This document shows, in pieces, positions 7,633 through 14,961 of a stretch of DNA of 64,000 bases. The DNA lies in assembly GCF_014250475.1 (NCBI RefSeq), contig NZ_CP060204.1:1-64000 (forward strand). The letters run 5' to 3'. The first letter of the stretch is position 1, and each line of letters opens with the position of its first letter. The position numbers and the translations under genes were made by a program. The stretch comes from Selenomonas timonae (lineage in GTDB: Bacteria; Bacillota; Negativicutes; Selenomonadales; Selenomonadaceae). The notes below the pieces were generated by a model. It was not told the origin of the DNA. It worked only from the letters and a program-made list of their open reading frames with translations, and ran no database searches.

Positions 7633-9228
7633 ATGCTAGGTACGCTCTTGCAGGGCACGGAGAACAAGAACGCCGCGCTGCGTCTGCGCGAGATGGTCAC
7701 AGTTCTGCGCCGCCACGACATCGTACACGGTCTGACACCGGCCAAGCTGCGCGCCATCTTCGAGGATCTGGGGCCCACCTTTGTGAAGTTCGGGCAGATC
7801 ATGAGCATGCGTCCCGACTTTCTGCCGACAGAGTACTGCGACGAGCTAATGAAGCTACAGACGGGCGCACGCCCCCTCCCCTTCCCTGTGATCCTCTCCA
7901 TCGTGGAGCAGGAGTACAAGCGCGAGTGGAACAAGGTATTTCACACGATCGACAGCACACCGCTCGGCTCTGCAAGCATCGCGCAGGCACACCGCGCGAC
8001 GCTCACCTCGGGCGAGGATGTCGTCATCAAGGTGCAGCGCCCCGGCATCCACGAGATCATGCGCATGGATCTCACGCTCATGAAGCGTGCAGCAACCATC
8101 ATCCGCCTTGTCAGCCGCGATGATGTCGTCGACTTCCGCACGCTGATGGATGAGATGTGGAACATCGCAAAGCAGGAGATGGACTTCCTCATCGAGGCGG
8201 GACATATCGAGGAGTTCTCCCATCTGAACCGCGAAAATCCTTTCATCTCCTGCCCACGCGTCCTGCGCGACCTCTCCACCCAGTACATCCTCGTCATGGA
8301 GTACATTGACGGCATCCCCCTCGACCAGACCGACGCGCTCCACGCGGCGGGCGTCAACGTCACGCAGATCGGCCGCCGCCTCGGCGAGAACTACGCAAAG
8401 CAGATCATCGAGGACGGCTTCTTTCACGGCGACCCGCACCCAGGCAACATCCGCATCCGAAATGGCACGATTGTCTGGCTCGACCTCGGCATGATGGGAC
8501 GCCTCAGCAACCGCGACCGCATGGCTCTGCGCCGTGCAATTCTCGCGCTCGCGACCCACGACACCTTTGAGATGAAATCCGCCGTCCTTGCGCTCGGCAT
8601 TGTGCGCGGACGCATCAACCACGCACAGCTCTATCAGGACATCGACGTGATGATGGAGCAGTACGGCTCCCTCGATTTCAGCGATGTGCACATGGGCGTG
8701 CTGACGAATCAGATCCTCGGCATTCTGCGCATGCACCACATCGGCTGTCCGAGCGGACTCGCCATGTTCGCGCGCGGGGTTATGACCGTGGAGATTGTCA
8801 TGCGCCGCTGTGCGCCCGAAGTCAGCTTCCTCGAGATCTTTGCACGCAGCCTTTCGCTCGGCATTGTGCAGGGCATGACGTGGCGCGAGGGTCTGACGAA
8901 GGCGCGGCAGGAGGGCATCATGCTCCTGCGCAAGTCCGTCCAGATCCCCGAGCAGCTCGCCGACCTGCTCAAGATGACGATGAGCGGACAGGCAAAGTTG
9001 AACATCGACCTCACAGGCTCGGAGGAGCCCGTCCAACGCCTCGACAAGATGATCAACAAGCTCATCATCGCCCTTCTGTGCGCCGCGCTCCTCATTGCCT
9101 CGAGCACCATCTGCACAACGGATATGCAGCCACAGGTCGGCGGCATTCCCATCCTTGGCATCCTCGGCTATCTCATCGCGTTCATCCTGAGCATCCGTCT
9201 CATCTGGAACATTCATAAGGGAGTGTAG
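7633..9228 (+). CDS. ubiB: UbiB/ABC1-ADCK family atypical kinase
   Basis: A 531-residue protein of the UbiB family, needed for ubiquinone or menaquinone-type lipid metabolism in other bacteria. Seen in order: the KxGQ motif in LGPTFVKFGQIMSMRPDFLP, the alanine-rich loop in TPLGSASIAQAH, the Lys in VIKVQRPG, the catalytic-loop HGDPHPGN, and the metal-binding Asp in VWLDLGMMG. Two C-terminal membrane helices (about 475-495 and 505-525) place it at the inner membrane. The start ATG follows AGGAGGTGAG. It is tightly coupled to aroH (three bases apart). The structured element at 7445-7596 sits in its leader. The exact substrate of such proteins is uncertain. Confidence 0.92.
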   Translation: MLGTLLQGTENKNAALRLREMVTVLRRHDIVHGLTPAKLRAIFEDLGPTFVKFGQIMSMRPDFLPTEYCDELMKLQTGARPLPFPVILSIVEQEYKREWNKVFHTIDSTPLGSASIAQAHRATLTSGEDVVIKVQRPGIHEIMRMDLTLMKRAATIIRLVSRDDVVDFRTLMDEMWNIAKQEMDFLIEAGHIEEFSHLNRENPFISCPRVLRDLSTQYILVMEYIDGIPLDQTDALHAAGVNVTQIGRRLGENYAKQIIEDGFFHGDPHPGNIRIRNGTIVWLDLGMMGRLSNRDRMALRRAILALATHDTFEMKSAVLALGIVRGRINHAQLYQDIDVMMEQYGSLDFSDVHMGVLTNQILGILRMHHIGCPSGLAMFARGVMTVEIVMRRCAPEVSFLEIFARSLSLGIVQGMTWREGLTKARQEGIMLLRKSVQIPEQLADLLKMTMSGQAKLNIDLTGSEEPVQRLDKMINKLIIALLCAALLIASSTICTTDMQPQVGGIPILGILGYLIAFILSIRLIWNIHKGV

Positions 9229-9231
9229 AGC

Positions 9232-9591
9232 ATGCGCGGTATACGCGGCGCCATTACGGTCGGGCGCAATGAAAAGGAAGAAATCTGGCAGGCGGCGCAG
9301 GAACTCATCACTGAACTTCTGCGCACGAATGCCATCTCAGCCGACGACATCGGCGCGGCAATCTTCAGCGTGACCGAGGATCTGACGGCGGCATTCCCCA
9401 CGGCAGGTGTGCGGCGCATTGCAGGCTTCGATCTCGTGCCCCTCTTCGACGCACGCCAATGCGCGATCGAGGACAGCCTCCCGCGCTGCATCCGCGTCCT
9501 CCTGCTCGTCAATACAGATGTGCCGCAGAGCGAGATCCACCACGTCTACCTGCGTGCGGCGGCGGAGCTGCGGCCTGATCTCGAAGGATAA
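9232..9591 (+). CDS. aroH: Monofunctional chorismate mutase, AroH class
   Basis: A 119-residue protein matching the small trimeric AroH fold: it begins MRGIRGAITV with the conserved Arg near residue 5, and has IFSVTEDLTAAFPTAGVR and the active-site Arg region RCIRVLLLVNTD, followed by the helix starting at HHVYLRAAAELRPDL. It converts chorismate to prephenate for phenylalanine and tyrosine. It starts three bases after the ubiB stop, so the two are translationally coupled. Size and motif order are normal. Confidence 0.94.
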   Translation: MRGIRGAITVGRNEKEEIWQAAQELITELLRTNAISADDIGAAIFSVTEDLTAAFPTAGVRRIAGFDLVPLFDARQCAIEDSLPRCIRVLLLVNTDVPQSEIHHVYLRAAAELRPDLEG

Positions 9592-9618
9592 AGTCAGCGT
9601 TCTGTAGAGAGAAGCATC

Positions 9619-10449
9619 ATGAAAAATATATCCCTCCTCTGCGCCGCATTCGCCGTTCTAGGGACTTTAATCCTCTCCGGATGTTCCTCCATGCTGACAA
9701 CAGAAGGCAGCGCGCCATATACAGTCGACGATGTGATCGACATCGTGACATCGGATTTCGCCGTCTGCAAACCTCATATTGTCCCCGTGACAACTCAAGT
9801 TGAAAAAGAAAAACCGTTCCAGCGCAATACATACGTCCTGTACGACGAGGCGAATGATTTCACCTTTTCCTGCAATGCCGTCGTCCGTAGGCCGACGCTC
9901 CCGCTCCCAGGTGCCCAGCGAGATACGAACGCAGCCTTTGCCTACGCTGAGGCCTATGCCGCCCATCTGAACCCGCAGATCTGCTCCATGACGGCACAAT
10001 ACGGCTTTTGCACCGCCACAGCGGAAGAGTCTGCGGCTCTGATCCAATCGAAGGTAAAACGCCGTCAAGGAAATGTGGAGCTTTCGCTCTTTGACGAGGG
10101 GGATTTTATCTTCGTTAGTGACGGGGCATCGGGTGCGGATATGGTCGCGGTCTGCAAGGAACTCTACGATATGTATAAACCGGAAGGAAACGGAGTAATC
10201 CTCTCCAACCTATACGGGCGCAAGATCACATTCTATTATCTGCCGCCCGCAGAGCATGACATGACCAAGGCGGTCTTTCTCCTATCCTTCAAGTTGGAAG
10301 GTCGAAACGACTGGGCCGCCACCCTATCTGACAATCCCGGCTCCTCATCGAACGAAAAGGATGTCGCCGTACTGGAAAAGAACCTCGGAGATTACTTCGA
10401 GAGATGTCTCCATGATGCAGAGCGGGAAGCGCACAAGCGCCCCCTCTAA
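9619..10449 (+). CDS. Predicted lipoprotein of unknown function
   Basis: A 276-residue protein with a type II signal peptide: MKNISLLCAAFAVLGTL, then a lipobox LSGC with Cys near residue 22. The mature part has no membrane segment or family that I recognise; it is mixed alpha/beta in character, with a hydrophobic stretch KITFYYLPP and a Ser- and Asn-rich patch NPGSSSNEK before an acidic C-terminus. It starts 27 bases after aroH and could be the last gene of that unit. Its natural terminator is interrupted by the IS3 element just downstream. The lipoprotein call is firm; the function is unknown. Confidence 0.75.
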   Translation: MKNISLLCAAFAVLGTLILSGCSSMLTTEGSAPYTVDDVIDIVTSDFAVCKPHIVPVTTQVEKEKPFQRNTYVLYDEANDFTFSCNAVVRRPTLPLPGAQRDTNAAFAYAEAYAAHLNPQICSMTAQYGFCTATAEESAALIQSKVKRRQGNVELSLFDEGDFIFVSDGASGADMVAVCKELYDMYKPEGNGVILSNLYGRKITFYYLPPAEHDMTKAVFLLSFKLEGRNDWAATLSDNPGSSSNEKDVAVLEKNLGDYFERCLHDAEREAHKRPL

Positions 10450-10518
10450 AAGTCAGTTCATTCCTTCCAAATGATTCGTTGGCAGCCATTAAAAAAGCAG
10501 GTGACCCTATTGACCTGA

Positions 10519-10557
10519 CCCCCAAAAGTTAGACTTAGAGAATCTAACTTTTGGGGG
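10519..10557 (+). promoter_or_regulatory. Left-end hairpin covering the OrfA ribosome site
   Basis: CCCCCAAAAGTTAGA (10519-10533) and TCTAACTTTTGGGGG (10543-10557) form a perfect 15-pair stem with a nine-base loop. The GGGGG of the second arm lies seven bases before the OrfA ATG and is its only Shine-Dalgarno-like sequence, so transcripts entering from outside would fold and hide it. The pairing is seen; the regulatory role is inferred. Confidence 0.55.
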
Positions 10558-10564
10558 TATTGTA

Positions 10565-11125
10565 ATGGCAAAATACAGTACAGAGTGTAAGCTGAAGGTT
10601 GTGCAGGAATATCTTGCAGGACACGGAGGCTATGAAACACTATCGAAGCTCTATCATGTTTCGCGCAAATCCATTGAGGAATGGGTAAAGGCTTATCAGG
10701 CATTCGGTGACGATGGACTCCGACGCTCCCGTGCACAGCAAACATACACTTTCGAATTTAAGTGTTCTGCGGTAGAATGTTATCTGTCAACAGAGGCATC
10801 CTATCAAGAGGTAGCTATCGCGTTTGGTCTGAACAATCCGTCCCTCCTTGCGCGTTGGACAAAGGAATATCGCAACGGCGGCGTAGATGCCCTAAGACCA
10901 AAACCGAAAGGAAGAGCCCCCGCTATGCCAAGAAAGAAAAAAGAGCAAACAAAAGACCTCCCACAAGACGAGACCGCGCAGCAACTCAAAGCCCTGCAGG
11001 ATGAGAATCTGAAACTGCGCATCGAGGTCGCCTATTTAAAAGAACTCAGGAGGCTGCGTCTGCAGGAAAAGATGCAGAGCAAAAGGCAAGGATCGTCCGC
11101 AGCCTCCGAGGAGAGTTTCAGTTGA
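10565..11125 (+). CDS. IS3-family transposase OrfA
   Basis: A 186-residue DNA-binding subunit with two helix-turn-helix segments (YETLSKLYHVSRKSIEEW at about 20-40 and YQEVAIAFGLNNPSLLARW at about 80-100), a basic KPKGRAPAMPRKKKE linker and a C-terminal leucine-rich coiled coil (about 135-165) as in IS150 OrfA. It recognises the element ends. The frame ends in a TGA that overlaps the OrfB reading frame. A T TTA AAA slippery heptamer lies 84 bases before its stop. Confidence 0.92.
   Translation: MAKYSTECKLKVVQEYLAGHGGYETLSKLYHVSRKSIEEWVKAYQAFGDDGLRRSRAQQTYTFEFKCSAVECYLSTEASYQEVAIAFGLNNPSLLARWTKEYRNGGVDALRPKPKGRAPAMPRKKKEQTKDLPQDETAQQLKALQDENLKLRIEVAYLKELRRLRLQEKMQSKRQGSSAASEESFS
11035..11041 (+). 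promoter_or_regulatory. Probable -1 ribosomal frameshift heptamer
   Basis: T TTA AAA is in the correct X XXY YYZ register with respect to OrfA (codons TAT TTA AAA GAA). OrfB is in the -1 frame, and that frame is open from 11005 onward. The peptide read after slippage runs through EQKARIVRSLRGEF into OrfB, which resembles IS150-type fusion proteins. The role is inferred from position and register. Confidence 0.55.
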
Positions 11126-11967
11126 AAGACATCCTTGCCGTCACAGGTTTTCCGAAAGCGACCTATATGTACTGGCAGAAGAAATTTACGCAACCGGAAG
11201 TGCCGGACGAGCGGGAGCAGATCATCCTTGCCATTCGTGAGGAGCACAAAGATTATGGCTATCGCCGCCTATGGGCACAGATGCGCAATCTTGGGCACAA
11301 GATCAATCGTAAGGCAGTGCAGCGGATTGTACAAAAGCTCAGACTTCAAGTGCATTCCTTTACGCACAGAACACGCAAGTACAGCTCCTACAGGGGGTCT
11401 GTCGGAACGGTAGCAGACAATCTCCTGAACCGCAGATTCAAAACTTCCATACCGCATCAAAAGATTACAACGGACACGAGTGAGTTCAAGTACTGGCTGC
11501 AGGGCGAGGATGGAAAGTCCGTCGTACATAAGCTGTATTTTGATCCGTATATGGATCTGTTTAACAACGAAATTGTCAGCTTCCACATTGGAAAGACACC
11601 GTCTGCGATGGGGATTCAGTCCGCACTTGAGGAAGCAATTCGTGTGACAGCAGATTGTCCTTATCGGCGCACCTTCCACTCCGATCAGGGGTGGGCATAT
11701 CAGATGAAGTCGTACACGAAGCGGCTCAAGGAGGAGAGAATCTTTCAGAGCATGTCACGCAAGGGGAACTGTCTGGACAACAGTGTGATGGAGAACTTCT
11801 TTGGACTCTTAAAGCAAGAGATTTACTATGGGCGCGTCTACCATAGCTACGAGGAACTCAAGACGGCGATCGAAGAGTATATCATCTACTACAATGAGTG
11901 TCGCATCAAGGAGTCTCTCGGCTGGCTCAGTCCTGTTCAGTTCCGTCGCAAACATCTCGCCGCATAG
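11122..11967 (+). CDS. IS3-family transposase OrfB (DDE catalytic subunit)
   Basis: 281 residues counted from the TTG that overlaps the OrfA stop; the active form is probably the OrfAB frameshift product. An N-terminal HTH_21-like region (IILAIREEHKDYGYRRLWAQ) precedes the rve integrase core. The catalytic triad is visible: Asp in KITTDTSEF, Asp in TFHSDQGWAYQ, and Glu in GNCLDNSVMENFFGLLKQE, followed by the family Lys/Arg region and LGWLSPVQFR. All key residues are present, so the element is probably still active. It ends 55 bases inside the right terminal repeat. Confidence 0.93.
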   Translation: MKDILAVTGFPKATYMYWQKKFTQPEVPDEREQIILAIREEHKDYGYRRLWAQMRNLGHKINRKAVQRIVQKLRLQVHSFTHRTRKYSSYRGSVGTVADNLLNRRFKTSIPHQKITTDTSEFKYWLQGEDGKSVVHKLYFDPYMDLFNNEIVSFHIGKTPSAMGIQSALEEAIRVTADCPYRRTFHSDQGWAYQMKSYTKRLKEERIFQSMSRKGNCLDNSVMENFFGLLKQEIYYGRVYHSYEELKTAIEEYIIYYNECRIKESLGWLSPVQFRRKHLAA

Positions 11968-12043
11968 AAAAAAGCGCAGGAAATCGCTTTCCCACGCTTT
12001 CAGGTCTAACTTTTCGGGGTCACTACATATGTCACCTGCTTTT

Positions 12044-12739
12044 TTAATGTAGCGCCGCGTAAAGTAGACGCTCAATATTTTCCTGCACGCTGCTCTCTTT
12101 TAAGAACAGCCCCGACGTTCCGCCGGTAAAGATACCGGCTCCGTCCTCATACAGCGTACGTACCGTCTGTACGTTCACATTTCCATCGGCCTGAATCGGG
12201 ATTCCCACCCCAACATCTTCAAGCCGCTCACTCATTGTACGAATGTGTTCCAATGCGTGCGGTTGGATGCGCTGCCCCGAAAATCCTGGATTGACTGTGA
12301 GCTTCAGCACCCACGCACATTCCTTTGCGAGATCGACAAAGTCATCCCCTGGTGCAGTCTCCGCCCGATAGGCAAGGACAGGCTGCGCACCAATCGCCCG
12401 TATCTTTTGGAAGATACGCTCCGGCTGCTTCATCGCCTCGGCATGTACGGCGACATAGTCAAGCTCATAACGTGAAAAGACGTCGATATAGTGTTCGGGA
12501 TCCTCTGCTGCAAGATGGACCTCAATCGGCAGTTTGCTCTTCTCACGAAGATAGGGATAAAGCAGATCGCCGAGGATGAAGCATTGATTGAATCGGCCGT
12601 CCACAACATCATAGTGCCAGAAAGCAACATCTGAGGCGTTGACCTCATCAATGACTGCGGTAAGACGCCCCATGTCCATGCACGATACGGATGCAGATAC
12701 GGCAGGAACTCCATGGGACAGATCTGCTGTTCTCCCCAT
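12044..12739 (-). CDS. Ribulose-phosphate 3-epimerase family protein
   Basis: A 231-residue TIM-barrel protein interconverting ribulose-5-phosphate and xylulose-5-phosphate or a close analogue. Features seen: VSASVSCMDMGRL at the N-terminus, WHYDVVDGRF with a metal-binding Asp, VEVHLAAEDPEHYID, LKLTVNPGFSGQ, and the phosphate loop IQADGNVNVQTV with GGTSGLF. Some positions differ from housekeeping Rpe, which fits a pathway-dedicated paralogue. The start at 12739 is taken because the longer open frame overlaps the upstream dehydrogenase; the ATG lies seven bases after that gene's TGA. The gene is last in the PTS operon and its stop lies within the terminator disrupted by the IS element. Confidence 0.85.
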   Translation of the reverse strand: MGRTADLSHGVPAVSASVSCMDMGRLTAVIDEVNASDVAFWHYDVVDGRFNQCFILGDLLYPYLREKSKLPIEVHLAAEDPEHYIDVFSRYELDYVAVHAEAMKQPERIFQKIRAIGAQPVLAYRAETAPGDDFVDLAKECAWVLKLTVNPGFSGQRIQPHALEHIRTMSERLEDVGVGIPIQADGNVNVQTVRTLYEDGAGIFTGGTSGLFLKESSVQENIERLLYAALH

Positions 12740-12746
12740 AGCCTTA

Positions 12747-13784
12747 TCATCCGATCGGATGCATGACAATCTTGGTCGCTTCGCCGCCCTTGAGGAGATG
12801 GTATGCCCTATCCCACTCGTCGATGCCGACCTCATGTGTAATCATCTTGTCCGCATCGATCTTACGCTCGCTCATGAGCTTCAGTGTCGGCTCCCAGTCA
12901 TGCGTGTTCTGGCTGCGGCTGCCGACGACAGTCAGCTCCTTCTGGATGATCTTGGAGAAATCGACGGTCACCTCATTCTTTGCGAAAAGCCCGACCTGTA
13001 CATACTGGCCGCCCTTCTTGAGGAGATCCATGCCGAGCTGCATGGAGGGAACTGCGCCTGTGCAGTCATAGCAGACATCCGCGCCATAGCCTTCGGTCAG
13101 CTTTCCGACCAGTTCCTTCACATCTTCCTTCTGCACGTCCACGATATGCTCGACGCCGAATTTCTCCTTTGCAATCGTCAGGCGCCCCATATCCTGCGTC
13201 AGCCCCGTCATCACCACGCGACCGCCATATGCCATAACAACCTGTGCCACGAGGAGTCCGATGGGTCCGGGACCAAGGACGAGCACAATGGAACCCTTGT
13301 CAAACTTCGCCTTATTGACACTGTGGTAGGCGCATGCTGCGGCTTCCGTAATCGATGCCTGACGTGTCGTCACGTTCTCCGGCAGGATATGGAGACTCTT
13401 TGCACGCGCAAGGACGTACTGCGCCATTGCACCATCCTGCTGCGTGCCAAGACCTTTGCGGCTCGAGCAGAGATTGTATTCCCCAGCCTTGCAGTAGCGG
13501 CAGTGACCGCAGATTTTGAACGTCGTCTCGGAGGTCACGCGATCGCCCACCTTGACATTCGTGACACCCACACCGACCTCGGCGACCACGCCCGCAAACT
13601 CATGCCCGATCGTCAGCCCCTCGGCGTCCGCGTTGTAATGACCTTCGAACGTATGGAGATCGCTGCCGCAGATGCCGATGTACTCCACGCGGATCTTGAC
13701 CTGTCCCTCACCAACAGCCGGCTCCGGCTTATCGATGACATTCCAGTTGCCTGCGCCCTTTGCGACCTTGACCAATGCCTTCAT
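12747..13784 (-). CDS. Zinc-dependent polyol dehydrogenase (sorbitol/xylitol type)
   Basis: A 345-residue medium-chain dehydrogenase. Catalytic zinc ligands are in GICGSDLH (Cys) and IGHEFAG (His-Glu); the structural-zinc cysteines are in CGHCRYCKAGEYNLC. The Rossmann motif is VLGPGPIGLL. Family members oxidise polyols or polyol phosphates with NAD. It overlaps the upstream dehydrogenase by four bases and is followed by the epimerase, so the product is likely a ketose phosphate handled by that epimerase. In Listeria, two such dehydrogenases accompany a Gat-type PTS for D-arabitol. The precise substrate is inferred. Confidence 0.85.
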   Translation of the reverse strand: MKALVKVAKGAGNWNVIDKPEPAVGEGQVKIRVEYIGICGSDLHTFEGHYNADAEGLTIGHEFAGVVAEVGVGVTNVKVGDRVTSETTFKICGHCRYCKAGEYNLCSSRKGLGTQQDGAMAQYVLARAKSLHILPENVTTRQASITEAAACAYHSVNKAKFDKGSIVLVLGPGPIGLLVAQVVMAYGGRVVMTGLTQDMGRLTIAKEKFGVEHIVDVQKEDVKELVGKLTEGYGADVCYDCTGAVPSMQLGMDLLKKGGQYVQVGLFAKNEVTVDFSKIIQKELTVVGSRSQNTHDWEPTLKLMSERKIDADKMITHEVGIDEWDRAYHLLKGGEATKIVMHPIG

Positions 13785-14839
13785 GCTTTTCCTCCTTCTT
13801 CATCCATCACAAACAGGATTTTATTGTATTCTTCCTTGCGTCCCTGAATCATTTCAAAGACATCCGTCACCTTGCTGAGGGGGAATTTATGTGAAATAAA
13901 GGGCTTAAAGTCAATTGTCCCATCTTGGAACGCCTCAATGCTCTTCATCCACGCAGGACCGGGGAAAGGTGCCGAATAGGAATTCCAGAATCCGCGCAGT
14001 GTGAGCTCGTGGCGGAAAATACTCTCAAAAGACTTCTCACGCAGAAGAATATCCGACCGTGCGATGCCCAGGAAACCGACCTTGCCGCGTTTCTTTGCCA
14101 CTAGGAGGCACTGTTCCTGTGTAATCTTTGATCCCGCAGTCTCCATGGCAATGTCCACGCCCTTGCCATGGGTGAGCTCAAGAATCGCCTCCACGGTGTC
14201 CTGTTCCAGCCCGTTAACACACTCATCTGCACCAAGAGCGCGTGCCTCGGCCAGCTTTGTGGGAGAGATATCCACGGCAATGATGCGACGCACCCCTGCT
14301 ATACGGAACCACTTCAGGGCGAGCTGTCCGATTGTCCCGCATCCAAGAATGGCAACCGTATCACCCAGAACCGGTTCAATGCCAAGGACGCCGTAAAGAG
14401 AGACAGCACAGGGTTCCAAAAGTGCTGCCTCCGTTATGTTTACATCCCCAAGAACGACAGCATTCGTCGCGGGTACGCGGCAGTATTCTGCATAGCCGCC
14501 CGGCATATCAGCGCCAATCATCTGTGCTCCATCGCACATGGAAACGTACCCCGTGCGGCAATTATCACAGCTACAGCAAGGTATAAAGGGCTGTACCGCC
14601 ACTTTATCCTCAGCCTTAAAATTCTTGACGTTCTTGCCAATCTCGACAACAGTTCCAGAGAACTCATGCCCCGGCACCCCCGGCAGTGGATATTTCCAAC
14701 CACTCAGAATGCGTGGAGAATCTGACCCGCATATACCACATGCTGCCACTTTGACAATGATGTCATCTGCCCCACAGGACGGATCCGGAAAATCCGCATA
14801 ACGAATATCCCCTGTTGCATAGATAACGCCTGCTTTCAT
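13781..14839 (-). CDS. GatD-like polyol-phosphate dehydrogenase
   Basis: A 352-residue zinc-dependent medium-chain dehydrogenase closest in pattern to galactitol-1-phosphate 5-dehydrogenase (GatD): CGICGSDSPRI, PGHEFSGTVVEIG, the structural zinc cluster CCSCDNCRTGYVSMC, the LGCGTIGQLALKW cofactor loop and the GatD-like GFWNSYSAPFPGPAW. It oxidises a phosphorylated polyol delivered by the PTS to a ketose phosphate. The locus lacks the tagatose-phosphate kinase and aldolase that galactitol use needs, so a pentitol phosphate is the better guess. It is separated from EIIC by 122 bases holding a hairpin. Confidence 0.85.
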   Translation of the reverse strand: MKAGVIYATGDIRYADFPDPSCGADDIIVKVAACGICGSDSPRILSGWKYPLPGVPGHEFSGTVVEIGKNVKNFKAEDKVAVQPFIPCCSCDNCRTGYVSMCDGAQMIGADMPGGYAEYCRVPATNAVVLGDVNITEAALLEPCAVSLYGVLGIEPVLGDTVAILGCGTIGQLALKWFRIAGVRRIIAVDISPTKLAEARALGADECVNGLEQDTVEAILELTHGKGVDIAMETAGSKITQEQCLLVAKKRGKVGFLGIARSDILLREKSFESIFRHELTLRGFWNSYSAPFPGPAWMKSIEAFQDGTIDFKPFISHKFPLSKVTDVFEMIQGRKEEYNKILFVMDEEGGKA

Positions 14840-14894
14840 CCGTAAGTACCCCCTTAAAAGTTTTTATAATCACACTGTTGTGCGGGTTTTGAAG

Positions 14895-14945
14895 ATGAAA
14901 CCCCAATCGTCCAATGCCACATGGCATGAACGCTTGGGGTTTCAT
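14895..14945 (-). promoter_or_regulatory. Intercistronic hairpin between EIIC and GatD-like genes
   Basis: ATGAAACCCCA at 14895-14905 pairs perfectly with TGGGGTTTCAT at 14935-14945, and an inner ATGCC/GGCAT stem sits in the loop. No T-run follows on the coding strand, so it is more likely an RNA-stability or processing hairpin that sets the ratio of transporter to enzyme than a terminator. Confidence 0.5.
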
Positions 14946-14961
14946 AGAGATAAAGGCTATA

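Larger units (their letters stand above)
10516..12022 (+). mobile_element. IS3-family (IS150-like) insertion sequence
   Basis: About 1.5 kb bounded by 19-base imperfect inverted repeats: TGACCCCCAAAAGTTAGAC at 10516 and, on the other strand, TGACCCCGAAAAGTTAGAC from 12022. It encodes OrfA (helix-turn-helix) and OrfB (DDE transposase) with a probable -1 frameshift between them. The left boundary is uncertain because TTGACC at 10510-10515 partly repeats the end. If it belongs to the element, a three-base CTA target duplication (10507-10509 and 12023-12025) appears. The element looks intact. Confidence 0.88.
10491..12045. terminator. Bidirectional terminator split by an IS3-family insertion
   Basis: AAAAAAGCAGGTGAC at 10491-10505 is the exact reverse complement of GTCACCTGCTTTTTT at 12031-12045. 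Together they make a 15-pair stem with A/T tails, as expected for a shared terminator between the convergent lipoprotein gene and the epimerase gene, whose TAA at 12044-12046 overlaps it. The whole IS lies in what would have been a short loop. Confidence 0.72.

Noticed and set aside
7855-9216. 453-residue minus-strand frame opposite ubiB
   Set aside because: Antisense to a gene with full motifs; its Asp/Glu/His-rich composition is that of a complementary-strand shadow in GC-rich DNA.
12737-12835. Longer start for the epimerase gene at 12835
   Set aside because: The extra 32 residues overlap the upstream dehydrogenase's coding end and do not match the family; the ATG at 12739 gives a normal N-terminus.
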